Assembly (NCBI RefSeq): GCF_003611735.1 | Contig: NZ_RAWG01000052.1 | Span: forward strand, 1 to 42,265 | DNA from: Corallococcus sicarius | GTDB taxonomy: Bacteria; Myxococcota; Myxococcia; Myxococcales; Myxococcaceae | Direction of reading: 5' to 3' | DNA: 42,265 bases | Shown: positions 18,601 through 27,257 of the stretch, in pieces | Layout of the letters: each line of letters begins with the position of its first letter | Position numbering within the stretch: position 1 is the stretch's first letter | Position numbers and translations under genes: made by a program | Notes under the pieces: generated by a model | Database searches by the model: none | Seen by the model: only the letters and a program-made list of their open reading frames with translations | What the model was told of the DNA's origin: nothing

Positions 18601-19646
18601 TCGAAGGCGACCACCAGGAAGTGGCCGCTGCCACACGCAGGATCGAGGAGTTTGAGTTCCCGGATGGACGCGGGGGCATGCTTCACCACGTCGTCCGGCA
18701 GCGGCTGGGGTACGTAGTACTTCCAGGTCTCCTCCGGCCGCCCCTCAATGGGCATAAGCGCATCTAGTGCGACCTCACCGGCCTCGCGCTTCTTCCGCCA
18801 CTCGGCCCGGCGCTCGTCCAGGGATCGGAGGATACCGCGCTGCTCCACCTCCGCCTGCCACCCATTCTTGCGGCACATGGCAAGCCATGTGGGGCCGAGC
18901 GAGTTGTGGAGGAGCCACTCCACCATGTACCGCTCGGTGAACATCTGCGTCTTGGATGCGATCTCGTGCGACTCCAGCTTGCCGCGCGCGTGCAGTTTGG
19001 CGTCCAACGTCTCACGGTCAGGGTCGTTCCAGTACTGGTAGACCCATCCGAGCGTCATGTCGTCTTGCCAGGCCTCCGCCGGTACTTCGCCGAGTGCTTC
19101 AATCACCGCGCGCAGCGTCGCGGGCGAGGCTGGGAAAAGAGACGTGAGGCCCACCTCGCCGAACAGCCCGGGGAGTTGCGCCGCCAGTTCGTCGAAGAGG
19201 AGCTGAAGCAGGATGGCGTAGCCCTGGGTTTCATCCTCGATGATCCCCGGCGCGTATCCGCGGAATTGCTGGTAGCCCGCGCTCTTCCATCCACCTGTCA
19301 CCACGACTGGCCTGGAGAGGCCCACCGCCTCCAAGTGCCGGATGAGCACCAGCCGATTCAAGAGCGTGGCGCCCGCCTCCTTGACGGCGTTCTCTATTGC
19401 CCTCTCTCGCGCCTCCTTGGTGTCGCCTTCTTCCGCTGCGCGCTCGGCGAGCGCGGACTCCAGCCGCCGCCGATGCTCACGCATGGCTTGGGACAGTCCT
19501 GCCTTCGCGAAGGGCACATTCAGCCTGTACCGCTGCTCCGCGTATCCGAGCAGGTCTTTGAGAAGCATCCCCCTCAGGTTCCGGATGGTCTTCCGGAGAG
19601 CGGCCTTCGATTCGGGCGTGAGTCGCGCCGAGGTGTTGCTGGTCAT
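15663..19646 (-). CDS. pglX: BREX adenine-specific DNA methyltransferase PglX
   Basis: A 1327-residue N6-adenine methyltransferase of the gamma class. Motif I is LLDPACGSGHF (Asp335) and motif IV is ANPPY (Asn561-Tyr564). In BREX it methylates host DNA at a non-palindromic site to mark self and is also needed for exclusion of phage. No N-terminal PD-(D/E)XK nuclease motif was seen, as expected for PglX rather than a type IIL enzyme. The stretch after motif IV, roughly residues 616-1136 (nt about 16240-17800), is clearly AT-richer and rich in Asn, Ser, Ile and Phe codons. That is the target-recognition region, and it looks like a recombined segment. The tail is charged (ARRERKARKQDQEELDLSEA). 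The gene overlaps brxC and pglZ by ATGA on both sides. Confidence 0.95.
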   Translation of the reverse strand: MTSNTSARLTPESKAALRKTIRNLRGMLLKDLLGYAEQRYRLNVPFAKAGLSQAMREHRRRLESALAERAAEEGDTKEARERAIENAVKEAGATLLNRLVLIRHLEAVGLSRPVVVTGGWKSAGYQQFRGYAPGIIEDETQGYAILLQLLFDELAAQLPGLFGEVGLTSLFPASPATLRAVIEALGEVPAEAWQDDMTLGWVYQYWNDPDRETLDAKLHARGKLESHEIASKTQMFTERYMVEWLLHNSLGPTWLAMCRKNGWQAEVEQRGILRSLDERRAEWRKKREAGEVALDALMPIEGRPEETWKYYVPQPLPDDVVKHAPASIRELKLLDPACGSGHFLVVAFDVLVELYREESRHRGESWTDRQIAEWILENNLHGVDIDPRAVQIAAAAIFLKARSLANDASPRQVNLVAPALRLSVLDRKDPTLLKLERDIELETGIPPELTQQLLDVLAGVDYLGTLLKVGDAVDNALDAYRGKLGKASQQQDMFAGRAEEKRIEVTKEDAKRIVLKRLNTFLAKHSGEEDLGLRLRGQQLTAGLRFASIAREGEYHLVVANPPYQGTSRMKDAGYIARHYPRGKSDLYAAFLERGLELCRPGGASAMVTMRNWMFLSGFTDLRENLLKNYDLRIIGDVDRGAFDEVPNEILATAMSVFRRSSTTTEPSVAMQPTPLSDKSYDRNRTARKRMAVLAQVGRNEFRTEWLHPLPGAPLLYWWPKARVDTYANTPKLGESSPARFGLNSGNNLRFIRKWWEAPEGSVLSVRTDREMPKQWNTTWARTVKGSENATWFGACDDICRWHHRGLEVKVNAEHLYGTHTRQIRNEAYYFKSGLSFTRIGSTFTAGAHWFRSLIDSSAPSVYPTTIGKTLCQMNSPYARKILEEINPSIAFQVGDANRLPLLEINDWDFIYHTTRKAFEIAESNRETSSEFQIPGQTNWESIKAWAYLAVAKNASDETLPVAIETHPPEAIQALSFQIGVTLGRFDQEGKGRRIPDSPSTSATNGILFSSLRTRLEGPTCHGLLREWENRKNQMSSLSLEEWIHGDFFNYHRKIYENRPIYLPLSSARKSFIAFISVHSWSDATLSTLLAYHLLPEQRAIQGTLADLQTARQSPDRRIRTDAERSYVQHKKLLDELDSFIDKVQEIDERGPSCPDDKTERREADGPYKMDLDDGVMVNSAALWPLLEPMWKDPKKWWKELANAKGRKDYDWSHLAARYFPSRVEAKCRKDPSLAVAHGCFWKYYPDKAYQWELRLQDELGPDFKLDEKDADALRTAFLDTQPSRVRELEAAEQARRERKARKQDQEELDLSEAQDEEVEDDEAASA
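16240..17800 (-). other. AT-rich mosaic segment in pglX (target-recognition region)
   Basis: Counting bases by eye, 16441-16500 has 24 G+C of 60 and 16501-16560 also 24 of 60 (40%). By comparison, 18841-18900 near the catalytic half has about 40 of 60 (67%). The change coincides with the region expected to choose the DNA target. The frame is intact. Boundaries are approximate. Confidence 0.75.
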
Positions 19647-22600
19647 CCAAGCCTCACTTTGTGCCCGCGTTCGAGTTGCTGAATGACGCGATCACGGATT
19701 TCGTCAAGTACGCGCCGAAGCTCATCTGCATTTGAGACCTCGCGCCCGCGAAGATTGAGTTCCACCCGGACGACCGGCTTCTGATCCTTCGTGGAGACAA
19801 GCTCATCCAGAAGGGCCTCAGCCTCCTCGGCGGCCTTTTCGAGCCGTTGAAGGAAGTCCATCCGGAGTTCATACAGAGAGGGGGCGGTAGCATCGGGCGA
19901 ACTCCGCGCCAATGCCTGGCCAATCGGTCGGAACACCTGGTGTCGCTCGTCATCGCCGAGCTTCTCGAATCCGGTCCGCTGGCGCAGGCGGGCCCGGACC
20001 GCTTCGGCCTGCTTCTCCTGATCCTCAAGGAGTTGCCCTCGCCGCTGCCGGTAATGCGCGCGAAGGTGATCCAGCGATACGTCGATGGACCCCAGGTCGA
20101 TCCAGGGTCGCCGCCCTTTGAGCTGCGCCTCTACTGCCTTGATGTCCTCCTCCACTGCTTCGGAGGAACCGTCGCGGACAAGTTGCTCGGCGTGGTGCTC
20201 TCGGACCTCCGCCGCAGACCGGACACGTTGGATGGCCTCTTCGGTCAGGTCCGTGTAGAGGCGGTTGAGAAGCTGAGCACCCTCCTGAAGCGCGGGCAGG
20301 GCTTCCTTGAGCGCCCTGACCGTTGGATCGATGTCGCGCACCCGCCGACAGGACTCCAGCGCGGTAGCGAGCTTCTGGAGCGGCTCCTCCATCGCGGGCC
20401 GCCCCGGCAGCATGCTGAAACGTTGCTCCAAGACGCGAAGCCGCTCGCGTAACGGAGCGAAGTGCTCGAACACCGCGCTGGCCAGCGCTTCGTCGCTCGG
20501 CTCGACGTCCTTTCCGAGGGATTCAAAGAAGCGCCGCATGGCCGTCCGGTCACGCGGCGTCACTGTCTCGTCCCGGTTCGGTAGTAGCGTTGCGCGCTTG
20601 AGTCGGGTGACCTGAAGGAATACCTCCCTTGCGCTGGCGTCCATGGGCGAGGTGAGGACCGTGCCGTCCTCGGTCTTCACCTTCACCTTGCGCGCACGGA
20701 GCAGGGCGAGCAGGCACGCGCGGACCACGTCAGCAGGGTAGCCATAGGGCGGCCTGGCGAAGTCCTGCAGGAGCACGTTGCCCACGGTGCCGTCGTGCTT
20801 GTCGATGTACGTATGAATCGCCGATGGGACCGTGCCCTGACAGCTCGGGAGAAAGCGGCCCCCGTCCTGCGTGAGAAGCCCCAGTCCCTGCTCAAGGAAC
20901 TTCTGCGAGACGCCCGCGAGCGTCGGCGCAAGCAGTTGCTCCAGTTCCTTGTCCGTCACCGCCACGTCGGTGTGGTGGGTGTAGAGCTGCGGCAGACGTG
21001 CGCTACCCACCGCCGACATGATGGCGTTGAAGGTGTTCCCGTAGTCCTTCGCAATCTGGTGCTGGGCGCGGAAGTAGAGGTCGCCCTCCACGAACGCGCG
21101 CTCCACCGCGAGACGGGCCTTGGTCTCCAGGTCCTCGGCGCGGATGTGCTCGTCGAAGAGCAACCGCTGCTTCTCCGTGGACAGGGAGGCCTTACGGGGC
21201 TCGTACTTGGTGATCATGCTCCGCGACTGGCTGAGCGACTTGAGCGTGTCCGCGAGGTCACCCTCACCACCGATCCAGAGAATGCGGTCCTCCAGCTGCT
21301 TTTCCGCGCTGCGCTTCGCCCACTCCGCAGGGGAGCGGTCCGCCTTCCCCGAGAAGTAGCGGAAGTCCATCGTCACTGCGGCCTCGTCGCCTGCGTTGAG
21401 CAGCCGCTCGTCCTTCATCTGCCGCCCGTCAGAGAAGAACGCAGACCAGTAGAAGGCGCGGCCCTTGAGGCGCGGACGCTCCGGGTCCCGCATCAGCTCC
21501 GACAGCTTCTCCCGCACCAGCTTGTGACGGTCATCCGCGCTGACGCCCACGTCCTCGCGCTCGCGCTGCCACTCCTGGCCGGCGGAACTTTGGATCTTGT
21601 AACCCTCCTTCTCCGAGAAGCCGATGAGGTTCTGGTTCCGAAGGCGTTCCAGCGCGGGCTTCACCTCGTTGATCGGGTTACTGTCGCCAAGCCTGGGGTA
21701 GAGGCATGAGGCGATGAGTTCCGCGGTGACACTGACCTTGTCGTTGTTGAGCTCGAGCAGTGCGACGGCCTTGGCCACCTTCTGGGCCCAGGGGTCACTC
21801 GCGAGCGCTTGGTTCGAGAGAAGCCGCGCCATCGCCGCCTGGGTGTCGGAATCGAACGCGGTCTGCTGGACGTCGTAGATGAGGTCGAGAGTGACGAGTT
21901 CCCCCACGTCCCGGGTGGCCAGCTTCTGCTCGCGGAAGAGTTCGCCCAGGAGTTGGAGGAGGCCGCGGATGGCGTAGTCGTCGCCCTGGGTCCTTGTGGA
22001 GCGCTGGCGCAGGCTCGTCGTCAACGCCATGAGCAGGTCCACCTGCCCCGGGAGCATCGGGTAGACCTCGACGAAGTCCTCCTCGGTCAGGCTCCCGCAC
22101 TCGAACCCGAAGAGCTTGAGCTGCGCGCCATGCAGTCCAAACAGGCGTCGAAGCTCCGGCTCGCGGTCCTGGCGCTTCTTCAGCAGGCGACGGTGAACGA
22201 CGTCACGGATGTTGGTGGTGGCCAGGTGGACACGAAGCGACGGCGGGAAGCGGTCCTTCAGCTTGCCAATGGCGAGGTTGGTGGAGGCCTCTTCCAGCTT
22301 CTGCTGGCCGGTGGCGAGCAACCACACCTTCCCCTTCAGGCGCTGGCCCAGCTCCGAGACGAAGCTCTGTAGCTTCAGCATCCGGTCTTCGTTCTGGTGG
22401 ACGTACTGACTGACCTCGTCCACGACAAGGAAGAGCGTCTTTCCAGGCGCCCGACGCGCGAGCATTGCTTCCAGGTTGCGCACCGTCTCCGCGGAACTCA
22501 GGCCCGTGTGGCGCGAGGTGCCGACGCGGCTGTCGAACCAGCCCATGCTGTCCGCGTAGGTCCCCGGATCCATCACGCTCATGATGCGTGAGAAGTGCTC

Positions 22601-23254
22601 ATCCGCCCGCGCCGTCGCCCGGACCTCGCTCCAGTCACGTCCAAGGGTCCGGTGGGCCACCTCCAGGAAGTGCTCCCATTGCTGGTCCTTCTCCAAGCGG
22701 AGTTCGGCATCGGCGACGAGCGGGTCGGTGCTGTAGCCGAGCCGCCGTTGCACCATCCGGGCGACTGCGGAGTGGATGTGCTCCCCGTCGTTCGCCTCAC
22801 CGCCAATGTCGAAGACGACGGCGATGGCGTCCACCTTGCGTGCCAGGTTCTCCCACGCGTCCACCAGCGCCTTGCGATTCGGCGAGTCGTCACGCGCGAG
22901 GAGGGCCTCGGAGAGCTTCCGGCCATCTGGCAGGGAGCATCCATCCAGCGCGAGCCCCAGGAGCTTGGCGAAGCTCGACTTGCCGGAGCCGTAGAAGCCG
23001 GAGATCCAAGAGGCGGGCAGCTCCGGGCCGGGGCTCTTGTCCAGCTCCCGGGCAATGTTGGTGAGCAGGCGGACGTACTGCTCGTGGATGCCCATGGGAA
23101 CGCGACGGTGGCGCTCGTCGGATTCGGGGTAACCGCCAGTCACGATGTACTCGCTGACTTCGTCGGCGAGCTTTTCGGGGCTCTGCTCGTGGAAGTAGAC
23201 GACCGGCGCGATGTCACGCGTGACGTTGCGAGCGAAGAGGTCGGAGATCTTCAA
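19643..23254 (-). CDS. brxC: BREX large AAA+ ATPase BrxC (PglY family)
   Basis: A 1203-residue protein. It opens with KISDLFARNVTRDIAPVVYF and has Walker A GFYGSGKSS (Lys92), then VFDIGGEAND and Walker B-like LFLVVDEVSQYV, all as in BrxC/PglY. BrxC is the largest BREX ATPase and probably organises the complex. The only start that keeps this N-terminus is TTG at 23254. Its GAGAG ribosome site lies inside a 6-bp hairpin (see 23256-23271), so translation may be limited. Stop overlaps pglX start as ATGA. The C-terminal third is helical and rich in Arg/Glu, with coiled-coil character around residues 960-1170. Confidence 0.94.
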   Translation of the reverse strand: MKISDLFARNVTRDIAPVVYFHEQSPEKLADEVSEYIVTGGYPESDERHRRVPMGIHEQYVRLLTNIARELDKSPGPELPASWISGFYGSGKSSFAKLLGLALDGCSLPDGRKLSEALLARDDSPNRKALVDAWENLARKVDAIAVVFDIGGEANDGEHIHSAVARMVQRRLGYSTDPLVADAELRLEKDQQWEHFLEVAHRTLGRDWSEVRATARADEHFSRIMSVMDPGTYADSMGWFDSRVGTSRHTGLSSAETVRNLEAMLARRAPGKTLFLVVDEVSQYVHQNEDRMLKLQSFVSELGQRLKGKVWLLATGQQKLEEASTNLAIGKLKDRFPPSLRVHLATTNIRDVVHRRLLKKRQDREPELRRLFGLHGAQLKLFGFECGSLTEEDFVEVYPMLPGQVDLLMALTTSLRQRSTRTQGDDYAIRGLLQLLGELFREQKLATRDVGELVTLDLIYDVQQTAFDSDTQAAMARLLSNQALASDPWAQKVAKAVALLELNNDKVSVTAELIASCLYPRLGDSNPINEVKPALERLRNQNLIGFSEKEGYKIQSSAGQEWQREREDVGVSADDRHKLVREKLSELMRDPERPRLKGRAFYWSAFFSDGRQMKDERLLNAGDEAAVTMDFRYFSGKADRSPAEWAKRSAEKQLEDRILWIGGEGDLADTLKSLSQSRSMITKYEPRKASLSTEKQRLLFDEHIRAEDLETKARLAVERAFVEGDLYFRAQHQIAKDYGNTFNAIMSAVGSARLPQLYTHHTDVAVTDKELEQLLAPTLAGVSQKFLEQGLGLLTQDGGRFLPSCQGTVPSAIHTYIDKHDGTVGNVLLQDFARPPYGYPADVVRACLLALLRARKVKVKTEDGTVLTSPMDASAREVFLQVTRLKRATLLPNRDETVTPRDRTAMRRFFESLGKDVEPSDEALASAVFEHFAPLRERLRVLEQRFSMLPGRPAMEEPLQKLATALESCRRVRDIDPTVRALKEALPALQEGAQLLNRLYTDLTEEAIQRVRSAAEVREHHAEQLVRDGSSEAVEEDIKAVEAQLKGRRPWIDLGSIDVSLDHLRAHYRQRRGQLLEDQEKQAEAVRARLRQRTGFEKLGDDERHQVFRPIGQALARSSPDATAPSLYELRMDFLQRLEKAAEEAEALLDELVSTKDQKPVVRVELNLRGREVSNADELRRVLDEIRDRVIQQLERGHKVRLG

Positions 23255-23255
23255 G

Positions 23256-23271
23256 TGAAAGCTCTCTTTCA
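23256..23271 (-). promoter_or_regulatory. Hairpin covering the brxC ribosome binding site
   Basis: On the minus strand TGAAAG-AGAG-CTTTCA forms a perfect 6-bp stem with a 4-nt loop. It contains the brxB stop codon (TGA) in its 5' arm and the brxC Shine-Dalgarno (AGAG) in its loop, one base before the TTG start. It could couple brxC translation to ribosomes terminating on brxB. The structure is short, so the role is inference. Confidence 0.4.
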
Positions 23272-23907
23272 GGCGTAGATGCGCGGCCGGTAGTCGCGGT
23301 CGGGCTCAAGCTCCTGCATGAACGACAGGCCGCCATCGCGTTGCTCGCCCGGGTAGAGCAGGACGACCGGCACGTTGTCAGTGCGGCCACCCAGGTGCTT
23401 GAGCAGCGCTGACGAGCGGAAGAACGGATAGAGCGCGCCGGTTCGGCCGAGCAGCACCAGGGTCCTGTCGGGATCGACGGGGTGTTGCTCGCGGAAGGCC
23501 TTGATCCGGTGCTCGAGGTCCGCCGCGAGCCCGCTCGGACCATCAATGTGTTCGGAGAGCTTCTGCCGTAGGTCGTTCATTGCGCGCTCGGGTGAGCGCG
23601 CGTAGACCCGCCGCTCACGCTCGACGAGAGATTGGATCTCTTCGGCCCCGAGCCGCGTCCGGAGCCGCTCGAAGAGGACCTGGTGCAACGCCATGGAGAG
23701 GACCGACCAGCCCTCGGATTCGAGGCGACCGATCATCGTGCGGAGTCGCTGCCTGAGCTGGAACTCCTTCTTCGGAGGGTAGAGGAGGATGGCGAAGTTG
23801 TGATTGCGCATCGTGCTGATGCGCGGGCCGGCCTGGGCCGTGAGGTCCCGCTCGAGCGCGGCAACGGCCCGGTCGACGCCCTCCAGCGCGAAGAGGTCGT
23901 TCATCAT
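23269..23907 (-). CDS. brxB: BREX protein BrxB
   Basis: A 212-residue protein starting MMNDLFALEGVDRAV, with STMRNHNFAILLYPPKKEF and a C-terminal DRTLVLLGRTGALYPFFRSSALLKHLGGRTDNVPVVLLYPGE block. These are the hallmarks of the BrxB / DUF1788 family of BREX types 1, 5 and 6. The molecular role is unknown. The frame extends far upstream without similarity. I chose the ATG at 23907 because it overlaps the brxA stop as ATGATGA and gives the normal family N-terminus; ATG at 23904 is equally usable. brxC follows after 14 nt. Confidence 0.88.
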   Translation of the reverse strand: MMNDLFALEGVDRAVAALERDLTAQAGPRISTMRNHNFAILLYPPKKEFQLRQRLRTMIGRLESEGWSVLSMALHQVLFERLRTRLGAEEIQSLVERERRVYARSPERAMNDLRQKLSEHIDGPSGLAADLEHRIKAFREQHPVDPDRTLVLLGRTGALYPFFRSSALLKHLGGRTDNVPVVLLYPGEQRDGGLSFMQELEPDRDYRPRIYA

Positions 23908-24635
23908 CCGAGCGCTCCGAGAGGGCTCGCATCCAGTTCCACCAGCGAGCCCATTCTCCGGTAGGTGACGTCGGGGAGGCGACGGAGGCGCGCGTCCACC
24001 GCGTCGTGCGAGAGCCCCACGGAGCGAAGATAGGGGTTGTCCTCCCATCCACCGGTATGGGTGACGAGTTGGAGGAGGCGGACGAGGTACCCGAGGGCTT
24101 CGTCGGGAACGCGCGGCAGGAGGGCCGTCCGAGCCCCCTGGCCGGCGGACACCAGGCCGGCCTCGTCCGCAGCGCGGATGAGCTTGGCGGCGAACCCGTA
24201 GCGCGTGGCGGGCGCCCACTCCGCATCCGGACGCGCACCCACCCAGCGCGCCACCGCGTCACGGTCGAAGTCCTTCCGGCCTTCCGTAAGACGAGCAGGG
24301 AGCCAGTCCCCCGTGAAGGCACGGTAGAGCGGATCCGCGAGCTGAAGGTGCCAATGACAGAGGAGGGGACGGGTGCCAGGGTCGGCCGGACGCCAGCGCC
24401 GGAGTGCAGCGAGTGCTTCGGGGTAGGCGTCGAAGCGGACGGCAAAGTTGGCGAGCAGGAGCTTCACCCGCGCAAGGCTCTTGTTGCCGAACCAGCGCTC
24501 GGAGAACGCGCGCTCGACGCGCGCCGTGCCTCGGACCTCGGGGTCAACGGCTTCCCAGTAGGCGCGTGATTCCTGCACCGCGAGCGTCAACCGGAGGATG
24601 CGCGTGTGGAACGCGTTGACTTCAGCGTTCGGCAC
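23904..24635 (-). CDS. brxA: BREX protein BrxA (DUF1819-like)
   Basis: About 243 residues from a GTG start at 24635 (protein VPNAEVNAFHTRIL). That start has GGAGG 6-7 nt upstream and overlaps the brxE stop by 14 nt; the longer frame to 24698 adds only a Pro/Arg-rich run. The sequence is helical (ERAFSERWFGNKSLARVKLLLANFAVRF; LLCHWHLQLADPLYRAFTGDWL) and matches the layout of BrxA/DUF1819, a small DNA-binding BREX accessory protein. Position between brxE and brxB fits the type 6 order. The family call rests on pattern and context rather than on a strict motif. Confidence 0.75.
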   Translation of the reverse strand: MPNAEVNAFHTRILRLTLAVQESRAYWEAVDPEVRGTARVERAFSERWFGNKSLARVKLLLANFAVRFDAYPEALAALRRWRPADPGTRPLLCHWHLQLADPLYRAFTGDWLPARLTEGRKDFDRDAVARWVGARPDAEWAPATRYGFAAKLIRAADEAGLVSAGQGARTALLPRVPDEALGYLVRLLQLVTHTGGWEDNPYLRSVGLSHDAVDARLRRLPDVTYRRMGSLVELDASPLGALG

Positions 24636-25218
24636 GGGTCGCCTCCGGGAGAATGAAGGACAGCGGATAGGTCGCGGGAGGCTCGGCGAGCAGGGCACAC
24701 GCGAGCCTCCGGGCCTTGAAGACGGGCCCCTCTCCGTCGTGGTCCTTCAACTGGCGGCCACCGGGAGCCACCTTGTAGGCGACGTCAAGGCCGGGGCTGA
24801 GAAGCTGCGCGAGGAGCGCCTCCCGTTTGAACGGCGCCCCCGTGACCTGGAGGAGGGGAAGCGCTTCCACGGGCGAATGCGCCTCGAGTTTGTGGTGCGC
24901 GAGCCGCTCGTCCAGTGCTTCGTCGAGCGCGAAGCCGAAGTGGAAGAGCGTGAGCATGTCGTCCGCGCGACCACTCTGGGCGCGCAGGTTCTCGTCGACG
25001 AGCCGCGCGGCCCGACGAGCGGCGTCAAGGCCCGCCCAGCGGTGCGTGCGGGGAAGGAGGCGGCTCCAGAGGTCTCCGCCACCCTCCAGGTCCACGAGGT
25101 CGGTCCTCCACCAGCCAAGGCGGGGATGTGGGCCTTCTGGCGACTCGCCCGCCCATGCGAGCGCAAGTTGGAGGGCCAGGACTTCATCGAGCTGTTCGGG
25201 GGCTACTCCGTGCTTCAT
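24622..25218 (-). CDS. brxE: BREX type 6 protein BrxE
   Basis: About 198 residues starting MKHGVAPEQLDEVLALQLALAWAGE. It has DLVDLEGGGDLWSRLLPRTHRWAGLDAARRAARLVDE and a C-terminal block ending PATYPLSFILPEATRAER. I recognise this as the BrxE family, the gene that defines BREX type 6; no enzymatic motif is visible and its function is unknown. The start at 25218 was preferred over the longer frame (25290) because it overlaps the upstream DUF2357 gene stop as ATGA. That overlap ties BREX expression to the upstream module. Alternative: a type-6-associated uncharacterised protein only distantly related to BrxE. Confidence 0.8.
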   Translation of the reverse strand: MKHGVAPEQLDEVLALQLALAWAGESPEGPHPRLGWWRTDLVDLEGGGDLWSRLLPRTHRWAGLDAARRAARLVDENLRAQSGRADDMLTLFHFGFALDEALDERLAHHKLEAHSPVEALPLLQVTGAPFKREALLAQLLSPGLDVAYKVAPGGRQLKDHDGEGPVFKARRLACALLAEPPATYPLSFILPEATRAER

Positions 25219-27257
25219 GCGGGCGGTTGTAGCAAACGCCCAAGGCAGTGGGAGCAGCCTCTTTCCGGGCACCGCCCACAGTGGCTGCACCGGAAGGCAT
25301 CAGGTGATTCAGAACCCCCGCAAGGTTCGGCCCACAGGTCGCGTCCGTAGTGCCGGTCCACCCAGCCCGCTGCTCGCCGCTCCCCCGTGGCAGGGCCTTG
25401 ACATCCACCGGGTTCCAGCACCGGGTAGGCCGCGCGGCACTCTCCACACACGCGGAGTCCCCATTCCGATTCGCAGCGCTTGCAGCGGCACCACCAGGAC
25501 CACTGGTCCCAGTCTTCGTTGCCTGCCGGTCTGGGTTCGAAGGAACCCGGAGCCGTTTCGCAGACGGGGCATCGGAGGCAGGACTCCATTCGCGCAGCCA
25601 GGGGAAGGAGCTTCTTGAGTTGGTCCAGCGCGCTGAGCCTTCCTGGATCGAACGGTCGACGCGCATTCCGTGCCTGTTGCTGCTCACGCTCAAGTTCGCC
25701 GCCCCTGCGCGCACACTCCGCGAGCAAGCGCTGCTGTTCGGTCGCATTCGCGGGCGCCACGATCGCCACGCTATCGCCGACGCGCTGCATCCACTTTGGA
25801 AGACTCACACCAGGGTCGGGGCGCACGACGGCTCTTGGAGGGTAGCCGGCAAGCCGGGTTGCAGCCTCCCAGCCGTGGATGACCCGTGTGACCCGTTCGA
25901 CGGCATCCAGGCTCCACGGGGAGATGGGCAGCAGGCGCGGCCATTCCCACCCGGAGATCGCGCGGGTCGTTTCCGCGGTATCTCCCTCCTGAGGACGGCC
26001 GAGAGCCAGGACCACCGTGTTCAGGGAGCTGGCGGCGTGCTCCCGGACCTGTTGCCAGAGCGATCCGGAACCGTCCCGGGTGAGGGGTACGAGGAGGGGA
26101 ACGAACCGGAGCCTGGCCTTCTCACACTCCAAAGTCATGCCGCCTTCGGCGCACTCCAGTCGGGCGGTTCCCCGAGGGCCCGAAAGCTCGACGACAGCGG
26201 AGGCGGCGAGGAGCGTGCCGGCAGGAGGCTGATACCCGAGGTCACTCAAGGCCCGGACCACGATGAGCCGCGCGAACGCCCCGAAGTCGCGGCACGCCGC
26301 CTGCCTCTGGCGTCGGACTTCCTCCCTGGAAGGGTGGGGCACATGCCCGTACCGTGCCCAGGCACGCCAGAGCGCGGCGACCTTGCGGTAGTGCGGATCG
26401 TTCACGAGGATGTTCGTCGGCTGGAGTGCGACGGGCACGGACCTGGTGCGCGGGAGCTCTTGGTACAGAGGAGAGTCGAGAAGGGCCTGGAGATCACGCT
26501 CAAGTCGCTCGACGAGCTGGAGCGCCCGCAGCAATTCCTGCATCAGGGCATTGTCCGAGGAGTACTTGCCCCAGAGCGCGAACAAGCGTTGCCCTCGCCA
26601 ACGGGAGCCAAGTGCCTCCTCTCCGAAGTCACCGCTTTCCTCGGCCATGCTTTTGATCCGGCTCAGCTCTTCCCGCCGTTGTCCGACCCATGCGAGGAGG
26701 TGGTCCACGAGGCAGACCGCGACCCGGTTCTCGTAGAGATTCCAGTCGTCCTCGATCTGGGTCGCGAGGATGCGAGCTGGCTGGATGCCCCGGAGTGTCC
26801 GGTGCTCCCAATCTCCGGGATGTGAAACCAGTGTGGCGGTCGCGCGGGAGGAGACCCGGCGGGCCCTGCTCACCGCAAGCCGCTCCTCGTCTACCCGGAG
26901 GTGGAGACGTGGCCGGTGACAGACGTGCTGCAGGTGGGGGAGCTGGGCGATGGCCTCCCTCTCCAGGGGGTGAAGCTGGGCCTTCTTGTCAATCTGGGGG
27001 ACGAGCGGCAGGGTGTTCACCCACGTACTCCAGGGGACGCCATCCCTCAGCGGTTCGGCGAGGCGCTCAAGAGAATGAAGATCAATGGACTCCGGCCACT
27101 GACCCAGGAAGGACTTCTCCTCCGCTCCTTCCACGCCCTCTGGGACCAGCCGCGAGGAGGGGGCACCGGGGCGGTCCAGGACCTCGAACAGGTCTGGCAC
27201 GACCGGGTTCGGTGCCGTGTCCCAAGTGCGTCCGGAGATCCTGGAGCGCAGCCGCAT
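25215..27257 (-). CDS. McrC-like DUF2357 protein with C-terminal zinc ribbons
   Basis: A 680-residue protein paired with the McrB-type AAA+ gene just upstream. The middle region (residues about 150-320: LATQIEDDWNLYENRVAVCLVDHL, LQPTNILVNDPHYRKVAALWRAW) resembles DUF2357 proteins that take the place of McrC next to McrB-like motors. I could not find a clear PD-(D/E)XK nuclease motif, so cutting activity is open. The C-terminus carries several Cys pairs (CLRCPVC, CRCKRC, CGEC, CSHCGRC, CSHC), enough for two or more zinc ribbons, probably for nucleic-acid binding. The ATG at 27257 shares its A with the McrB stop (TGATG) and has AGGAGG 8 nt upstream. The stop overlaps brxE. Confidence 0.75.
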   Translation of the reverse strand: MRLRSRISGRTWDTAPNPVVPDLFEVLDRPGAPSSRLVPEGVEGAEEKSFLGQWPESIDLHSLERLAEPLRDGVPWSTWVNTLPLVPQIDKKAQLHPLEREAIAQLPHLQHVCHRPRLHLRVDEERLAVSRARRVSSRATATLVSHPGDWEHRTLRGIQPARILATQIEDDWNLYENRVAVCLVDHLLAWVGQRREELSRIKSMAEESGDFGEEALGSRWRGQRLFALWGKYSSDNALMQELLRALQLVERLERDLQALLDSPLYQELPRTRSVPVALQPTNILVNDPHYRKVAALWRAWARYGHVPHPSREEVRRQRQAACRDFGAFARLIVVRALSDLGYQPPAGTLLAASAVVELSGPRGTARLECAEGGMTLECEKARLRFVPLLVPLTRDGSGSLWQQVREHAASSLNTVVLALGRPQEGDTAETTRAISGWEWPRLLPISPWSLDAVERVTRVIHGWEAATRLAGYPPRAVVRPDPGVSLPKWMQRVGDSVAIVAPANATEQQRLLAECARRGGELEREQQQARNARRPFDPGRLSALDQLKKLLPLAARMESCLRCPVCETAPGSFEPRPAGNEDWDQWSWWCRCKRCESEWGLRVCGECRAAYPVLEPGGCQGPATGERRAAGWVDRHYGRDLWAEPCGGSESPDAFRCSHCGRCPERGCSHCLGRLLQPPA

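Noticed and set aside
9286-23254. BREX type 2 (Pgl) assignment
   Set aside because: brxD and brxHI fit type 2, but brxE, brxA and brxB are present and there is no pglW in the BREX segment; type 6 explains all genes.
25350-26825. Plus-strand frame of 491 codons opposite the DUF2357 gene
   Set aside because: Composition is that of an antisense frame, and the opposite strand has clear zinc ribbons and coupling overlaps.
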